This document shows, in pieces, positions 24,945 to 33,997 of a stretch of DNA of 64,000 nt. How positions within the stretch are numbered: position 1 is the stretch's first letter; every line of letters starts with the position of its first letter. Position numbers and translations under genes: made by a program. This stretch comes from Arthrobacter sp. FW306-2-2C-D06B (GTDB lineage Bacteria; Actinomycetota; Actinomycetes; Actinomycetales; Micrococcaceae), in contig NZ_CP084560.1 in the NCBI RefSeq assembly GCF_021789175.1, positions 1,054,001 to 1,118,000 of the forward strand. The letters run 5' to 3'. The notes under the pieces were generated by a model. It saw nothing but the letters and a program-made list of their open reading frames with translations, was not told the origin of the DNA and made no database searches.

Positions 24945-27383
24945 ATGGTGACTCATCTTCCCCAGCCCCAGTCAGCACAGCCCCAATCAGCAGACGCCGC
25001 CATCCACGCCATGATCGCCGAAGAACTCGGCGTGAAGGCCTGGCAGGTCAAGGCCGCGGTTGACTTGCTCGACGCCGGATCGACTGTCCCGTTCATCGCC
25101 CGGTACCGCAAGGAAGTCACCGGGACGCTCGATGACACCCAGTTGCGCGAGCTCGAGGAACGCCTCAGGTACTTGCGGGACCTGGAGGACCGCCGTCGAA
25201 CAGTCCTTGAGGCGATTGCCGCGCAAGGCAAGCTGACTCCGGAACTGGAGGCCGCCGTCGTCGGGGCCGATACCAAGTCCCGGCTGGAAGACATCTACCT
25301 GCCCTTTAAGTCCAAGCGCCGCACCAAAGCGCAGATCGCCCGCGAGGCCGGCCTCGAGCCGCTCGCCGATGCGCTGCTCGCGAACCCGCAGCTCGAGCCT
25401 GAGCGCGAGGCCACCAAGTACCTCAACGCCGAGCACTCCATTGACGACGCCTCCGCGGCGCTCGCCGGCGCGCGCTCGATCCTCGTGGAGCGGGTATCCC
25501 AGGACCCCGATCTCGCCGAAACGCTGCGCGAGCGGCTGTGGACGCAGGGGCGGATGGTGTCGCGCGTGAAGAAGGGCCAGGAAACCGAGGGGCAAAAGTT
25601 CAAGGACTATTTCGAGTTCTCCCAAGTGCCTTCCGGAATGCCCGGCCACCGCGTGCTCGCGCTCTTGCGCGGCGAGAACGACGGCGTTCTGGAGCTCGAT
25701 CTCGCCGAGGCAGAACCAGCCGACGACGACGCCCTGGCCGCCGCGCGTGGCCGGTACGAGAACGCTGTGGCCAAGTGCCTCGGGGTCGCCGAGCGTGGAC
25801 GGCCCGCCGATTCGTGGCTTGTGCAGACGGCCCAGATCGCCTGGCGCTCGCGCATCCTGGACCGCCTGAGCAATGATCTGCGCGGGCGCATGTTCGCGCA
25901 GGCCGAGGATGAAGCCGTCCGGGTGTTCGCCGCCAATCTCCGCGACGTGCTCCTCGCCGCCCCGGCCGGAAACCGCGCCACGCTGGGCCTGGACCCGGGA
26001 CTGCGGACGGGTGTGAAGGTGGCCGTCGTCGATGGCACCGGCAAAGTCGTGGCCACCGATACTGTCTATCCCCACGCCCCGGCCAAGAAGTGGGACGAGG
26101 CCTTGGTGACGCTGGAGCGTTTGGCGCGGCAGCACGGTGTCGAGCTCGTCGCGATCGGCAACGGCACGGCGTCGCGCGAAACCGACAAGCTCGCCGTTCA
26201 GCTCATCAAGTCGCTGGCAGCATCCGGCGGTCCGACGCTGCAGAAACTCGTGGTCTCCGAGGCAGGTGCGTCCGTGTACTCGGCGTCTGCGCTCGCGGCC
26301 GCGGAACTTCCCGGCATGGACGTGTCCTTGCGCGGGGCCGTTTCGATCGCCCGACGCTTGCAGGATCCGCTGGCTGAATTGGTGAAGATCGAACCGAAGT
26401 CGATCGGCGTCGGGCAGTACCAGCACGATGTCACGGCTGCCAAGCTCGACCGCTCGCTGGACGCCGTCGTCGAGGACTGCGTGAACGCGGTGGGCGTGGA
26501 CGTGAACACGGCGTCGCCCGCGCTGTTGGCCCGGGTGGCCGGCGTCGGGCCACTCCTGAGCGAGAACATCGTGGCGTACCGTAACGAGAACGGCCCCTTC
26601 GCTAAGCGGGCCGACCTCAAGAAGGTGCCGCGGCTGGGTGCCAAGGCTTTTGAGCAGTGCGCGGGCTTCCTGCGGATCACCGGGGGTGCGGAACCGCTCG
26701 ACGCGTCCAGTGTCCACCCGGAAGCGTATTCGGTGGCTCGGAAGATCGTGGCCGCCGCGGATGGAGCTGCCGTGTCCTCGCTCGATCCGCAGGCATTCGT
26801 TGACGGGACGTTCGGCCTGCCCACAGTGCGCGACATCATCTCCGAGCTCGAAAAGCCGGGCCGCGACCCCCGCCCGGCATTCGCCGCAGCAACGTTTTCT
26901 GAGGGCATCGAGAAGATTTCGGACCTTAGGCCCGGCATGATCCTGGAAGGCACTGTCACCAATGTGGCGGCGTTCGGGGCTTTCGTGGATGTCGGAGTAC
27001 ACCAGGACGGACTAGTCCATGTGTCCGCGCTGTCCACCAAGTTCGTGTCCGATCCCCGCGAGATCGTGAAGTCCGGACAGGTCGTGCGCGTGAAGGTCCT
27101 GGAGGCGGACCCGGAGCGGAAGCGGATTTCGCTCACCCTCAGGCTCGACGACGAACTTGGCACGGCGGGCGGGTCCGGTTCGCGTGACCGCGGCTCGCGC
27201 GGCGGCGAGCCTGAGCGCGGCGAGCGGCGCAGCGGGGGCGAGCGAGGGGATCGCGGCCAGAAGCGCCCGGCGCCGCAGGCTGGACAGGGAGGTCGCAAAG
27301 TGGTTCCCGCGAAGGCGGCTCCCCAAGCGCCGGTCAACACGGCCATGGCGGAAGCGCTGCGCCGCGCCGGGCTGGGGAAGTAG
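24945..27383 (+). CDS. tex: Tex-family RNA-binding transcription accessory protein
   Basis: An 812-residue Tex homologue. N-terminal Tex region (STVPFIARYRKEVTGTLDD, LRYLRDLEDRR), YqgF-like domain (LGLDPGLRTGVKVAVVD), helix-hairpin-helix block (SPALLARVAGVGPLLSENIVAYR) and an S1 RNA-binding domain near residues 655-730 (GMILEGTVTNVAAFGAFVDVG). The C-terminal ~70 residues are Arg/Gly/Lys-rich (disordered). ATG 24945 is chosen from the start of homology. A near-perfect palindromic hairpin follows the stop. Confidence 0.94.
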   Translation: MVTHLPQPQSAQPQSADAAIHAMIAEELGVKAWQVKAAVDLLDAGSTVPFIARYRKEVTGTLDDTQLRELEERLRYLRDLEDRRRTVLEAIAAQGKLTPELEAAVVGADTKSRLEDIYLPFKSKRRTKAQIAREAGLEPLADALLANPQLEPEREATKYLNAEHSIDDASAALAGARSILVERVSQDPDLAETLRERLWTQGRMVSRVKKGQETEGQKFKDYFEFSQVPSGMPGHRVLALLRGENDGVLELDLAEAEPADDDALAAARGRYENAVAKCLGVAERGRPADSWLVQTAQIAWRSRILDRLSNDLRGRMFAQAEDEAVRVFAANLRDVLLAAPAGNRATLGLDPGLRTGVKVAVVDGTGKVVATDTVYPHAPAKKWDEALVTLERLARQHGVELVAIGNGTASRETDKLAVQLIKSLAASGGPTLQKLVVSEAGASVYSASALAAAELPGMDVSLRGAVSIARRLQDPLAELVKIEPKSIGVGQYQHDVTAAKLDRSLDAVVEDCVNAVGVDVNTASPALLARVAGVGPLLSENIVAYRNENGPFAKRADLKKVPRLGAKAFEQCAGFLRITGGAEPLDASSVHPEAYSVARKIVAAADGAAVSSLDPQAFVDGTFGLPTVRDIISELEKPGRDPRPAFAAATFSEGIEKISDLRPGMILEGTVTNVAAFGAFVDVGVHQDGLVHVSALSTKFVSDPREIVKSGQVVRVKVLEADPERKRISLTLRLDDELGTAGGSGSRDRGSRGGEPERGERRSGGERGDRGQKRPAPQAGQGGRKVVPAKAAPQAPVNTAMAEALRRAGLGK

Positions 27384-27405
27384 CTGTAGCGCTCTCTTAG
27401 CCAAA

Positions 27406-27463
27406 TCGTGGGTGCGGGCCGACAACTGCGTTCCGGAACGCAGCTGTCGGCCCGCACCCACGA
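27406..27463. terminator. 58-nt near-perfect palindrome after tex
   Basis: Arms 27406-27434 and 27435-27463 are complementary over 29 nt with one mismatch and no loop (centre GTTCC/GGAAC). It begins 23 bases after the tex stop. No T-run follows; it may act as a terminator in both directions or form a DNA cruciform. Between here and 27645 I see no supported gene; one frame encodes a short hydrophobic stretch near 27500-27560 but lacks a start. Confidence 0.65.
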
Positions 27464-27644
27464 ATTCGATTGCGCCGGATTCGACGCCCGCTGGTATGAC
27501 TACATTTGGGTTGTCGCCTTGGTGGCCTATGAGATCTTGGTTATCCGGGCGCTCGTCCGTCGCCAGAATAAGTAGCCGCAACGACGAAAACGACGGCGGC
27601 ACCCGCGAAGGCGGCCCCTAGCTTCTCCGGCACCTACTCGTGGG

Positions 27645-28043
27645 TCACGAAGTTGGCAACGTCGGATGGGCTCCCGAGCCTGGGGCGGGAGCCTTCTGCC
27701 ACGGCCAACGCCCAGTGATCTCAAGCTCGATGGAGAAGCTCAAGAACGTCCGGATCAGCACGATCACCGCCAGCACCCCCACGCTCTCAAAGGTGGGGGT
27801 GACTGCGACGGTACGAATGATGTCCGCGGCCACCAGAAATTCGAGGCCTAGCAGGATGGATCGTCCCAGAAGCTGCCTGTAGGAGCGGTACACCGAAATC
27901 GGCGCCGAGCTCGCCGGCAGGCGCTTGGGCTTGTAGCCGCGCAGGGCAAGGGGGATCGACGCGATGGCGCCTACAACCATCACCGCGACTCCCACAAAGT
28001 CCATGTATCGGCCGACAGCCTCGATGATTTGCTGGAAATCCAT
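27645..28043 (-). CDS. DUF1622-type membrane protein
   Basis: A 132-residue protein with three hydrophobic segments (FVGVAVMVVGAIASIPLAL, LLGRSILLGLEFLVAADIIRTV, VGVLAVIVLIRTFLSFSIELEI). The order of the LGRSILLGLEFLVAADII and RTFLSFSIELEI blocks is that of DUF1622 proteins. Function unknown. It ends 18 bases before the end of the gene described next on the same strand. Confidence 0.85.
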   Translation of the reverse strand: MDFQQIIEAVGRYMDFVGVAVMVVGAIASIPLALRGYKPKRLPASSAPISVYRSYRQLLGRSILLGLEFLVAADIIRTVAVTPTFESVGVLAVIVLIRTFLSFSIELEITGRWPWQKAPAPGSGAHPTLPTS

Positions 28044-28061
28044 AAGTCCCCTTGTGCCGGG

Positions 28062-28967
28062 CTACGGTGCCGGGATCGGGAAGAACGCCCGCGGATCCTG
28101 CAACAGCGCCGGGTAGTCGAAGTCCGTGCGGTCAATGATCTTGGTGACCTCGAAGTTGCGGCCGAAACGGCCGTCGTCCAGTGTGATCGGCCGGCCGAGG
28201 ATCTTGCCCAGGGCAAACTTGGCGCCGCCCTCAATGGGGACGAGGACAGGCGTGTTCCCGGGGAGCGTCCGGAAGGCCTCGTCCTGGCGCTGGCGGTTGC
28301 GGGTGGGCTTCTTCACCAGTTGCTTCGGGGCCTTGCGGGCGGTCTTGCCCGGGCGGCGGGACGTTTCCGAAGCGTAGACGAATTGGTAGCCGTCGCCGTC
28401 GATGTTCGCGGCCTTGGCCTTGCCTGCTGCCGGCATCCCCACCTTGTCGATCTTCTCGGGCTCGACGTCGCCCACCGGAGCGCGAAGCACCCAGATGAAG
28501 TCGTCGTAGGGGTCTTCGGGGATGAACTCGTGGCTGGGCTCGGGCCAGAGGTACTCAAGGTCGTTCGGAGTGTCCGGAAAAAGCTCGGCGTAGAAGCGGG
28601 GCTCTTTCTGGAGCAGCTTGGAGCGGTGGCTCAGGTGGAAGTCGGCGTCGCCGAGCCACGGCGGCATCGGAATCTTGGAGGCGTAGTCCGGGTGGGCTGC
28701 CTGGGGTGCGAACTCGGTGATGCTGGCGCGGGTGTTATCCGGATTGCCGCGGGCGACCCATTCGTCTACCATGGCCAGGCCGTAGAGAGTGAGTGCGGGA
28801 ACGTAGCCCATCCACATGCGGATAGCGGGGTGGGAGGGCCGGCCGAACTCGGGGATCACCAGTGCGCGAAGGATCTGCAGTGCTTCGACACGCTGCTTGC
28901 CTAGCCTTGCGGTGTCCAAGACGGCAGCACTTTGCTTGAAATCGGGGAACGGGAGGAAGGTCTGCAT
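28062..28967 (-). CDS. MSMEG_6728-type protein with pyrimidine-dimer glycosylase-like N-terminus
   Basis: A 301-residue protein. The N-terminus MQTFLPFPDFKQSAAVLDTARLGKQRVEALQIL and HPAIRMWMGY correspond to the family related to T4 endonuclease V-like pyrimidine dimer DNA glycosylase (MSMEG_6728 family). The central region has basic linkers (KTARKAPKQLVKKPTRNRQ). It is presumably a DNA-repair or DNA-binding protein; activity is inferred from the N-terminal similarity only. It is followed by the DUF1622 gene. Confidence 0.75.
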   Translation of the reverse strand: MQTFLPFPDFKQSAAVLDTARLGKQRVEALQILRALVIPEFGRPSHPAIRMWMGYVPALTLYGLAMVDEWVARGNPDNTRASITEFAPQAAHPDYASKIPMPPWLGDADFHLSHRSKLLQKEPRFYAELFPDTPNDLEYLWPEPSHEFIPEDPYDDFIWVLRAPVGDVEPEKIDKVGMPAAGKAKAANIDGDGYQFVYASETSRRPGKTARKAPKQLVKKPTRNRQRQDEAFRTLPGNTPVLVPIEGGAKFALGKILGRPITLDDGRFGRNFEVTKIIDRTDFDYPALLQDPRAFFPIPAP

Positions 28968-29109
28968 CCTTTCAGTTTGGGGGCCGAACGGCGTAGATCC
29001 AAGTTGACGCGGTGTGGCCTTCCCCTCGCTCGTGGTATCGGGGCCCTGAACCCCGCTTTTGCCGGGTGCCCAGATGGGGTGCGTTGAGTATTCGTCCTAC
29101 TCTTGTCGG

Positions 29110-30138
29110 GTGGAAACTTTTGGCGAATCGACGACGACGGCGGCACCCCCGGTTGCCGAACTGCACCTACACATCGAGGGGACGCTCCAGCCCGAGCTGA
29201 TTCTCGCGCTCGCGGAACGGAACGGGATTGAGCTTCCGTACGCGGATCTGGACGAGTTGCGCGCACGGTACGAGTTCACGGACCTGCAGTCCTTCCTGGA
29301 TCTCTACTACGCCAACATGGCCGTGTTGCGCACCGAGCAGGATTTCGCGGACATGACCAGGGCGTATTTGGCACGCGCCGCGGTCGGCGGCGTGCGGCAC
29401 GTCGAGGTCATGATGGATCCGCAGGCGCACATCTCGCGTGGGGTAGCGCTGGAGACGTGCGTGAACGGTGTGGCATCCGCACTCGCGACGTCGGTGGAGG
29501 AGTTCGGCGTCTCGACGCTCCTGATTGCCGCGTTCCTGAGGGACATGTCCGAGGAATCTGCGTTGGAGGTTTTGGACCAGCTTCTCGCGATGAAGGCGCC
29601 CATTGCGGGCATAGGCCTGGACTCGGCAGAGGTGGGCAATCCGCCGTCGAAGTTCGAACGACTGTACCGCCGCGCGGCGGAGGCCGGACTGCGACGGATC
29701 GCGCACGCCGGCGAGGAAGGCCCTGCTTCGTATGTGTACGAGGCTCTCGACCTGCTTGGCGCTGAGAGGATCGACCACGGCATCCGATGCATGGAAGATC
29801 CGGCCCTGGTTGAGCGGTTGGTGGCTGAGCAGATTCCGTTGACCGTGTGCCCCCTGTCCAACGTCCGGCTGCGCGCGGTGGATACCCTCGCCGAGCACCC
29901 CTTGCCTGCGATGTTGGCAGCCGGGCTGAATGTCAGCGTGAACTCGGACGATCCCGCATACTTCGGCGGCTACGTGGACGACAACTTCGAGCAACTTGTC
30001 GCAGTGCACGGCTTGTCTGTTGCTGACCGGGGCCGCCTGGCCGCGAACTCTGTGCGTTCGTCGTTCGCGGACGAGGCACGGAAGGCGGAACTGTTGGCCG
30101 AGGTTTCGCAGTGGGAGAAGGCTTCAGAGGCCAAATAA
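29110..30138 (+). CDS. Adenosine/adenine deaminase family hydrolase
   Basis: A 342-residue metal-dependent amidohydrolase. The metal motif is LHLHIEGTL near residue 19; HAGEEGP (catalytic base region), ERIDHGIRCMEDP and SVNSDDPAYFGGY supply the remaining ligands. The ELHLHIEGTLQPEL form, with Ile-Glu-Gly in place of the LDG common in adenosine deaminase, is typical of the adenine-deaminase (Aah1-type) branch. I take GTG 29110 as start because homology begins soon after; ATG 29074 is the alternative. Substrate (adenine or adenosine) remains open. Confidence 0.85.
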   Translation: METFGESTTTAAPPVAELHLHIEGTLQPELILALAERNGIELPYADLDELRARYEFTDLQSFLDLYYANMAVLRTEQDFADMTRAYLARAAVGGVRHVEVMMDPQAHISRGVALETCVNGVASALATSVEEFGVSTLLIAAFLRDMSEESALEVLDQLLAMKAPIAGIGLDSAEVGNPPSKFERLYRRAAEAGLRRIAHAGEEGPASYVYEALDLLGAERIDHGIRCMEDPALVERLVAEQIPLTVCPLSNVRLRAVDTLAEHPLPAMLAAGLNVSVNSDDPAYFGGYVDDNFEQLVAVHGLSVADRGRLAANSVRSSFADEARKAELLAEVSQWEKASEAK

Positions 30139-30161
30139 CCCCAACATGAAGCTCTCCAGCC

Positions 30162-30875
30162 CTATCGAAGTTCCCGGAACACTTCCTGAAACGCGGAGTG
30201 GTTTGGATAGCCTTGATTGCTCATGGCATGCACCATGGCTTTGGTCATCCAATCCTGGGGGAGCCAGGTCCGGCTGGTCATCTGGGGATGGGTCGGATTA
30301 CAGACAGAGGCCCAGAGCATGAAGACGAGTTCGGCCCAATCAGAATGAAGGATCCACTTGATCGGGCCATTCTCCGAGACTCCGTCGATGCTGAGCTGCC
30401 CCGGACCCACCAATGAGGCCATATGGATACTGCGCCAGTTCCAGGCATGGATGGCGGTGGGGGAGTGAAGGTAAAAGCCAAAGTTGCTCACGGCCACGGT
30501 CCCGTGGTCGATTGGAACCCAACGCGGCTGGGCCATATCCGCTGCCTGCCGCCGTCGTGATGCGTTGCCAATAGCTTGCGCGGCGGCGAAACCCGCCATC
30601 ATAGCCAATCCGCCTCTTCCCGTGGCAACCATCATTCCGTGGCTGTGGGTGTAAGTACCGTCCCCCGGAGCATGCCACGAGAGCAGCTGAAACCCTCCGT
30701 GTGCAACGATCCTCTCCTCGGGTCCGCCCAGTCGCAGGGCGAACGGCACAGGAAGATGCTGACGTTGCCCCAACTGACCTCGCATCGTGAGGACTGCCAA
30801 TTCCGCAGTGGTCCAAAGTGCCTCGTCGCGGGCAGTCCAATGCTCGTTTTCGTCTTGCACACGCTTTTTCCCCAT
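30162..30875 (-). CDS. Conserved-looking cytosolic protein of unknown function
   Basis: A 237-residue protein, no signal peptide. Notable blocks are HTHSHGMMVATGRGGLAMMAGFAAAQAIGN, a Gly/Ala-rich helix-like stretch, and WVPIDHGTVAVSNFGFYLHS followed by WNWRSIHMASLVGPGQLSIDG, which looks like a beta-rich PH-like domain. I do not recognise the family. It converges on the deaminase gene with 23 bases between stops. Confidence 0.6.
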   Translation of the reverse strand: MGKKRVQDENEHWTARDEALWTTAELAVLTMRGQLGQRQHLPVPFALRLGGPEERIVAHGGFQLLSWHAPGDGTYTHSHGMMVATGRGGLAMMAGFAAAQAIGNASRRRQAADMAQPRWVPIDHGTVAVSNFGFYLHSPTAIHAWNWRSIHMASLVGPGQLSIDGVSENGPIKWILHSDWAELVFMLWASVCNPTHPQMTSRTWLPQDWMTKAMVHAMSNQGYPNHSAFQEVFRELR

Positions 30876-31170
30876 GGGGTTTAAGCTAGCCGATTCCCGA
30901 GGGGATGTGGCCGCCGAGGGGCAAGGTTGTGGATATGGGCTGACTCGGCGCCGCTCGGAACAAAGTGGATTCTGGCCGAAGCTCTCCCAGAGGCCTTCGA
31001 GGGTACCCCAACCGCCGGCTACTGACTGGTACCCGAGAGCCTTCCATCACTTGTCGACCGTTTGGGCGTAATAGTGGGTCACGACACACGGTGTTTACCA
31101 AGAACAGTCGCCAGAATTTACAGAACATTGGCAGACTGCTGAAGGAATGTTCGCCGTTGAAGGAGACCCA

Positions 31171-31995
31171 GTGGCCAAGTCCACCGTCGAAAAAAGCAGT
31201 GCCCGTCTCAAGACCGTCCTGGACGTCTTGGCTGAGGGAACGTGGTCCGAGAAGTCGTTGAATGCCGGCGAGATCCTGGCAGAAGCGATTGTCCGTGTCC
31301 CGTTGGATGAGCGCGAGAGTGAGCTGCTTAGTGGAGGCATTCCACGCGGCCATAAGAGCCTGACGACGGAGACCGCGAAGCTGGTCAAGGCTGGCTGGCT
31401 GGTTAAGGGCCGTTCGGGCTGGACCATCACCGACGACGGGCTTCGTGCCACTGTCGCTTTCGCCAAGCCTGACGAGTTCGTTACTGCGCTGACTGAGGGC
31501 ATCCCCGTCCCGGCAGACACGCCGCTTCCGACGGCGCCTGTGAAGAAGGCAGCCGCCAGGAAGCCCGCGGCAAAGAAGGCTCCTGCTGCCGAAAAGGCAC
31601 CGGCCGCTAAAGCAGCCGCGGAAAAGGCGCCCGCCTCCAAGGCGGCGCCTAAGAAGGCTGCCGCACCCAAAGCGGCTCCCGCCGTCGAGAAGCTCGACCA
31701 ACCGTCCGCCGTCGCGATCGCCGGTGACTTCAACACGATTCTCGGCGCGCCTGAGGACTGGGCTCCGCAGTACGACGAGGTCCAGATGAAGTTCAATTCC
31801 CGTCGTAAGGTGTGGACCCTCGCCGCTACGCTGCCTGCCGGTTTCTACACCTACAAGATCGCACTGAACCGCTCGTGGGACGAGAATTACGGCGCGTTCG
31901 GCGCGCGTGACGGTGCCAATCACGAACTACAGCACAACGGCGGCAAGGTCACCTTCACGTACGACCACGCCACGCGCGACATCGTCACGGCTTAG
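31171..31995 (+). CDS. Fusion: winged-helix-like region, Ala/Lys-rich linker, X25-like glycan-binding domain
   Basis: A 274-residue protein with three parts. Residues 1-~105 look like a helical or winged-helix module (SEKSLNAGEILAEAI, AGWLVKGRSGWTITDDGL). Residues ~110-170 are a histone-H1-like linker of AAKKAPAAEK-type repeats. Residues ~175-274 (VAIAGDFNTILGAPEDW, AATLPAGFYTYKIALN, WDENYG) match the X25 starch-binding modules of pullulanases. There is no signal peptide, so it is cytosolic. GTG 31171 follows GAAGGAG. Role could be glycogen-linked regulation; this is speculation. Confidence 0.7.
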   Translation: MAKSTVEKSSARLKTVLDVLAEGTWSEKSLNAGEILAEAIVRVPLDERESELLSGGIPRGHKSLTTETAKLVKAGWLVKGRSGWTITDDGLRATVAFAKPDEFVTALTEGIPVPADTPLPTAPVKKAAARKPAAKKAPAAEKAPAAKAAAEKAPASKAAPKKAAAPKAAPAVEKLDQPSAVAIAGDFNTILGAPEDWAPQYDEVQMKFNSRRKVWTLAATLPAGFYTYKIALNRSWDENYGAFGARDGANHELQHNGGKVTFTYDHATRDIVTA

Positions 31996-32004
31996 CCCCT
32001 TCTT

Positions 32005-32048
32005 CCAAGCTTTCTCCAAGCCCAAACGCGGGCTTGGAGAAAGCTTGG
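32005..32048 (+). terminator. Terminator hairpin with perfect 19-bp stem
   Basis: Arms 32005-32023 and 32030-32048 are perfectly complementary around a 6-nt loop, 10 bases after the stop of the fusion protein; the T content behind it is low. Confidence 0.75.
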
Positions 32049-32157
32049 AGTTGAATTACGTGACGCATGTTTGTCCGCTGCGCGTCATTTGACTGGACAA
32101 GCGGCATGGCCGTGCGGAATCCTCCTGGTGCATTTACTTACATGTGGGGGGATACGT

Positions 32158-32670
32158 ATGCCTGAATGGATTACGGCGTTTTGCAGCATGTTCGCTTTGC
32201 TTGCGGCCGCGTGGGCTGCTTGGACGGCAGCCGGCGTGCACAAGATTGAACGCGATAGGGACATTAAGGCCGACGAAGACAAACTCAAGGCTCAAGCCGG
32301 CGAGGTAGCAGCGTGGAGTGCGGCCCACGTCGACTCGGATGGGTCCGCATTGGCCTACGGAGTTGTGGTGAACAACGGCTCCACCTCTCCGATCTTTGAC
32401 GTTGTCCTGGAAGCACAGGACGTTCGGGGCAAACTCCGGCCATTGAATCTCCGGCTACTGCCGCCCGGGGAGTACTTTGTGGAGTCACATAAGGACCGCA
32501 GTGGTTGGGCCTTGGCCGATCACACGGGCGCTCTGGCCGGGTTCACCCGGCCAATCACCCGTAAGGAGAACTGGTGCGTAACGCTTCTGGTCTTCCGGGA
32601 CGCTCAGAACAACTTGTGGTCCCGGACCAATGCCGGATTGTTGGAAAGGGCAAACCAAGCAGGAATCTAG
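32158..32670 (+). CDS. Single-span membrane protein of unknown function
   Basis: A 170-residue protein with one N-terminal membrane helix (AFCSMFALLAAAWAAWTAAGV), a charged linker (KIERDRDIKADEDKLKAQ) and a soluble beta-rich domain (YGVVVNNGSTSPIFDVVLEA). ATG 32158 is preceded by GGGGGGA. The layout resembles small phage- or accessory-type membrane proteins; no family recognised. Confidence 0.6.
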   Translation: MPEWITAFCSMFALLAAAWAAWTAAGVHKIERDRDIKADEDKLKAQAGEVAAWSAAHVDSDGSALAYGVVVNNGSTSPIFDVVLEAQDVRGKLRPLNLRLLPPGEYFVESHKDRSGWALADHTGALAGFTRPITRKENWCVTLLVFRDAQNNLWSRTNAGLLERANQAGI

Positions 32671-32793
32671 GAGTCCTCCGTGCCAGGAAACTTTGATGGC
32701 TGCACAGAGTGTGTCGACCTGGTTGCGTCGGGAACAAAGCGCCTAGGTTCCGAGGTTAGGGTAGGTCAAAAGCACCTAACCGAGGAGCCAGCG

Positions 32794-33147
32794 ATGACCG
32801 ATGCCACCTTCCGCCACAACGTTGACCGCGAACGCTTTGAAGTGCTCGCCGATGGACACGTGATCGGGAAGGCCGCGTACAAAGCATACGACGACGGCGG
32901 GTCCCCGCAGCGGATTTTCTACCACACCGTGATCAACGAGGAATTCGGCGGCCAAGGGCTGGCGGGCAGGCTCGCCGAAGTTGCCTTGGACGAGACTGTG
33001 AGCGAAGGACTCGGGATCGTGCCGGTGTGCCCTTTCATCAAGAAGTTCCTCACTAAGCACCCGGAATACGCGGCGAACGTGACTGCCCCGACGCTGGCGC
33101 ATTTGGAGTACCTCAACGCGGCCCTCGTTCCGGCTGCCAAGGCCTAA
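32794..33147 (+). CDS. YjdJ-type GNAT N-acetyltransferase
   Basis: A 117-residue minimal acetyltransferase-like protein: RFEVLADGHVIGKAAYK, FYHTVINEEFGGQGLAGRLAEVALD (acetyl-CoA loop GGQGLAG) and GIVPVCPFIKKFLTKHPEY match the YjdJ/GTA-like family whose substrate is unknown. ATG 32794 follows CGAGGAGCC. Confidence 0.87.
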   Translation: MTDATFRHNVDRERFEVLADGHVIGKAAYKAYDDGGSPQRIFYHTVINEEFGGQGLAGRLAEVALDETVSEGLGIVPVCPFIKKFLTKHPEYAANVTAPTLAHLEYLNAALVPAAKA

Positions 33148-33175
33148 AAGCGGTGGGTCGCGCCGCCGTCGCGCC

Positions 33176-33931
33176 TCATGAATACATCAATGAACCCGGA
33201 GTCGTGAGGACCTCGCCGGTCTCCAGCCAAGTCTTCAGGCCGGAGAGGATCATCGGCCAACCGCCGTAGATCTGGTCGTTGCCGCCTTCGCGCAAGTCGC
33301 TGTGGGTGACGGTCAAGTGGCAAGAGTCTCCGACGGGTTCGATCTCCCAGGTGACGCGCGACGTGCCTTCGGCTTTGACGTCCTCGCCCCAGAGCGCGCG
33401 CATGGTCTGGACGAGCCGGCGCGGCGGATCGACCTCTATGTTTTCGCCCTCGCCGAGGACCATCCCGTTGGCCTTGGGGTTGTGCATCTCGTAGTGCCCG
33501 CCCGGCGTCCAATCGGCGGTGTGGGTGTTGCCGAACTGGTACTTGCTGCGGGTGTCGCTGTCCGTGATGGCTTCCCAAAGCCGCTCCGGAGTGGTCTTGA
33601 TGTAGATTTCGAAGATCTTTTCCACGGGAGTTTCCAATCTCGTCTTGAGGTCGCTCAACGCAGCGGCCCACGGTTCTGCATATTTGCTCACCCAACGGTC
33701 GTGGACGAGCCTGATGGGTACCGGATTCAGGTAATGGAGCTTTTCGCGACCACGACGGCGGGTCACAACCAGCCCGGCTTCCTCAAGGATCTTGAGGTGC
33801 TTCATGATCCCGAAACGGGTCATGTCGAACCGTGCTTCAAGCGCGCTGAGCGTCTGCCCGTCCTCGCGGAAGAGCTCGTCGAGCAGATCCCTGCGGGTGG
33901 GGTCGGAGAGTGCCTTGAAGACGGCGTCCAT
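33176..33931 (-). CDS. ArsR-type regulator fused to an SRPBCC (AHSA1-like) domain
   Basis: A 251-residue protein. Residues 1-~100 form an ArsR winged helix (MDAVFKALSDPTRRDLLDEL, TRFGIMKHLKILEEAGLV). Residues ~105-245 are an SRPBCC/AHSA1 fold (FEIYIKTTPERLWEAITD, WTPGGHYEM, GWPMILSGLKTWLETGE). Such ArsR-SRPBCC fusions are known in Actinobacteria. ATG 33931 is taken as start. A perfect palindrome lies just upstream, so autoregulation is likely. Ligand unknown. Confidence 0.9.
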   Translation of the reverse strand: MDAVFKALSDPTRRDLLDELFREDGQTLSALEARFDMTRFGIMKHLKILEEAGLVVTRRRGREKLHYLNPVPIRLVHDRWVSKYAEPWAAALSDLKTRLETPVEKIFEIYIKTTPERLWEAITDSDTRSKYQFGNTHTADWTPGGHYEMHNPKANGMVLGEGENIEVDPPRRLVQTMRALWGEDVKAEGTSRVTWEIEPVGDSCHLTVTHSDLREGGNDQIYGGWPMILSGLKTWLETGEVLTTPGSLMYS

Positions 33932-33944
33932 GCATTCAGAATAG

Positions 33945-33960
33945 GTGACCATTTGGTCAC
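33945..33960. promoter_or_regulatory. Operator palindrome of the ArsR-SRPBCC gene
   Basis: GTGACCATTTGGTCAC is a perfect 7+7 palindrome with a 2-nt centre, 13 bases upstream of the start codon, the usual place for an ArsR autorepression site. Confidence 0.7.
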
Positions 33961-33997
33961 ATGTCAATGGATTCGGGTGGACTTCAACTGGGCAGGC

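Noticed and set aside
27464..27644. Small membrane protein between tex and the DUF1622 gene
   Set aside because: One frame shows a hydrophobic stretch before a stop, but it has no start codon or ribosome site.
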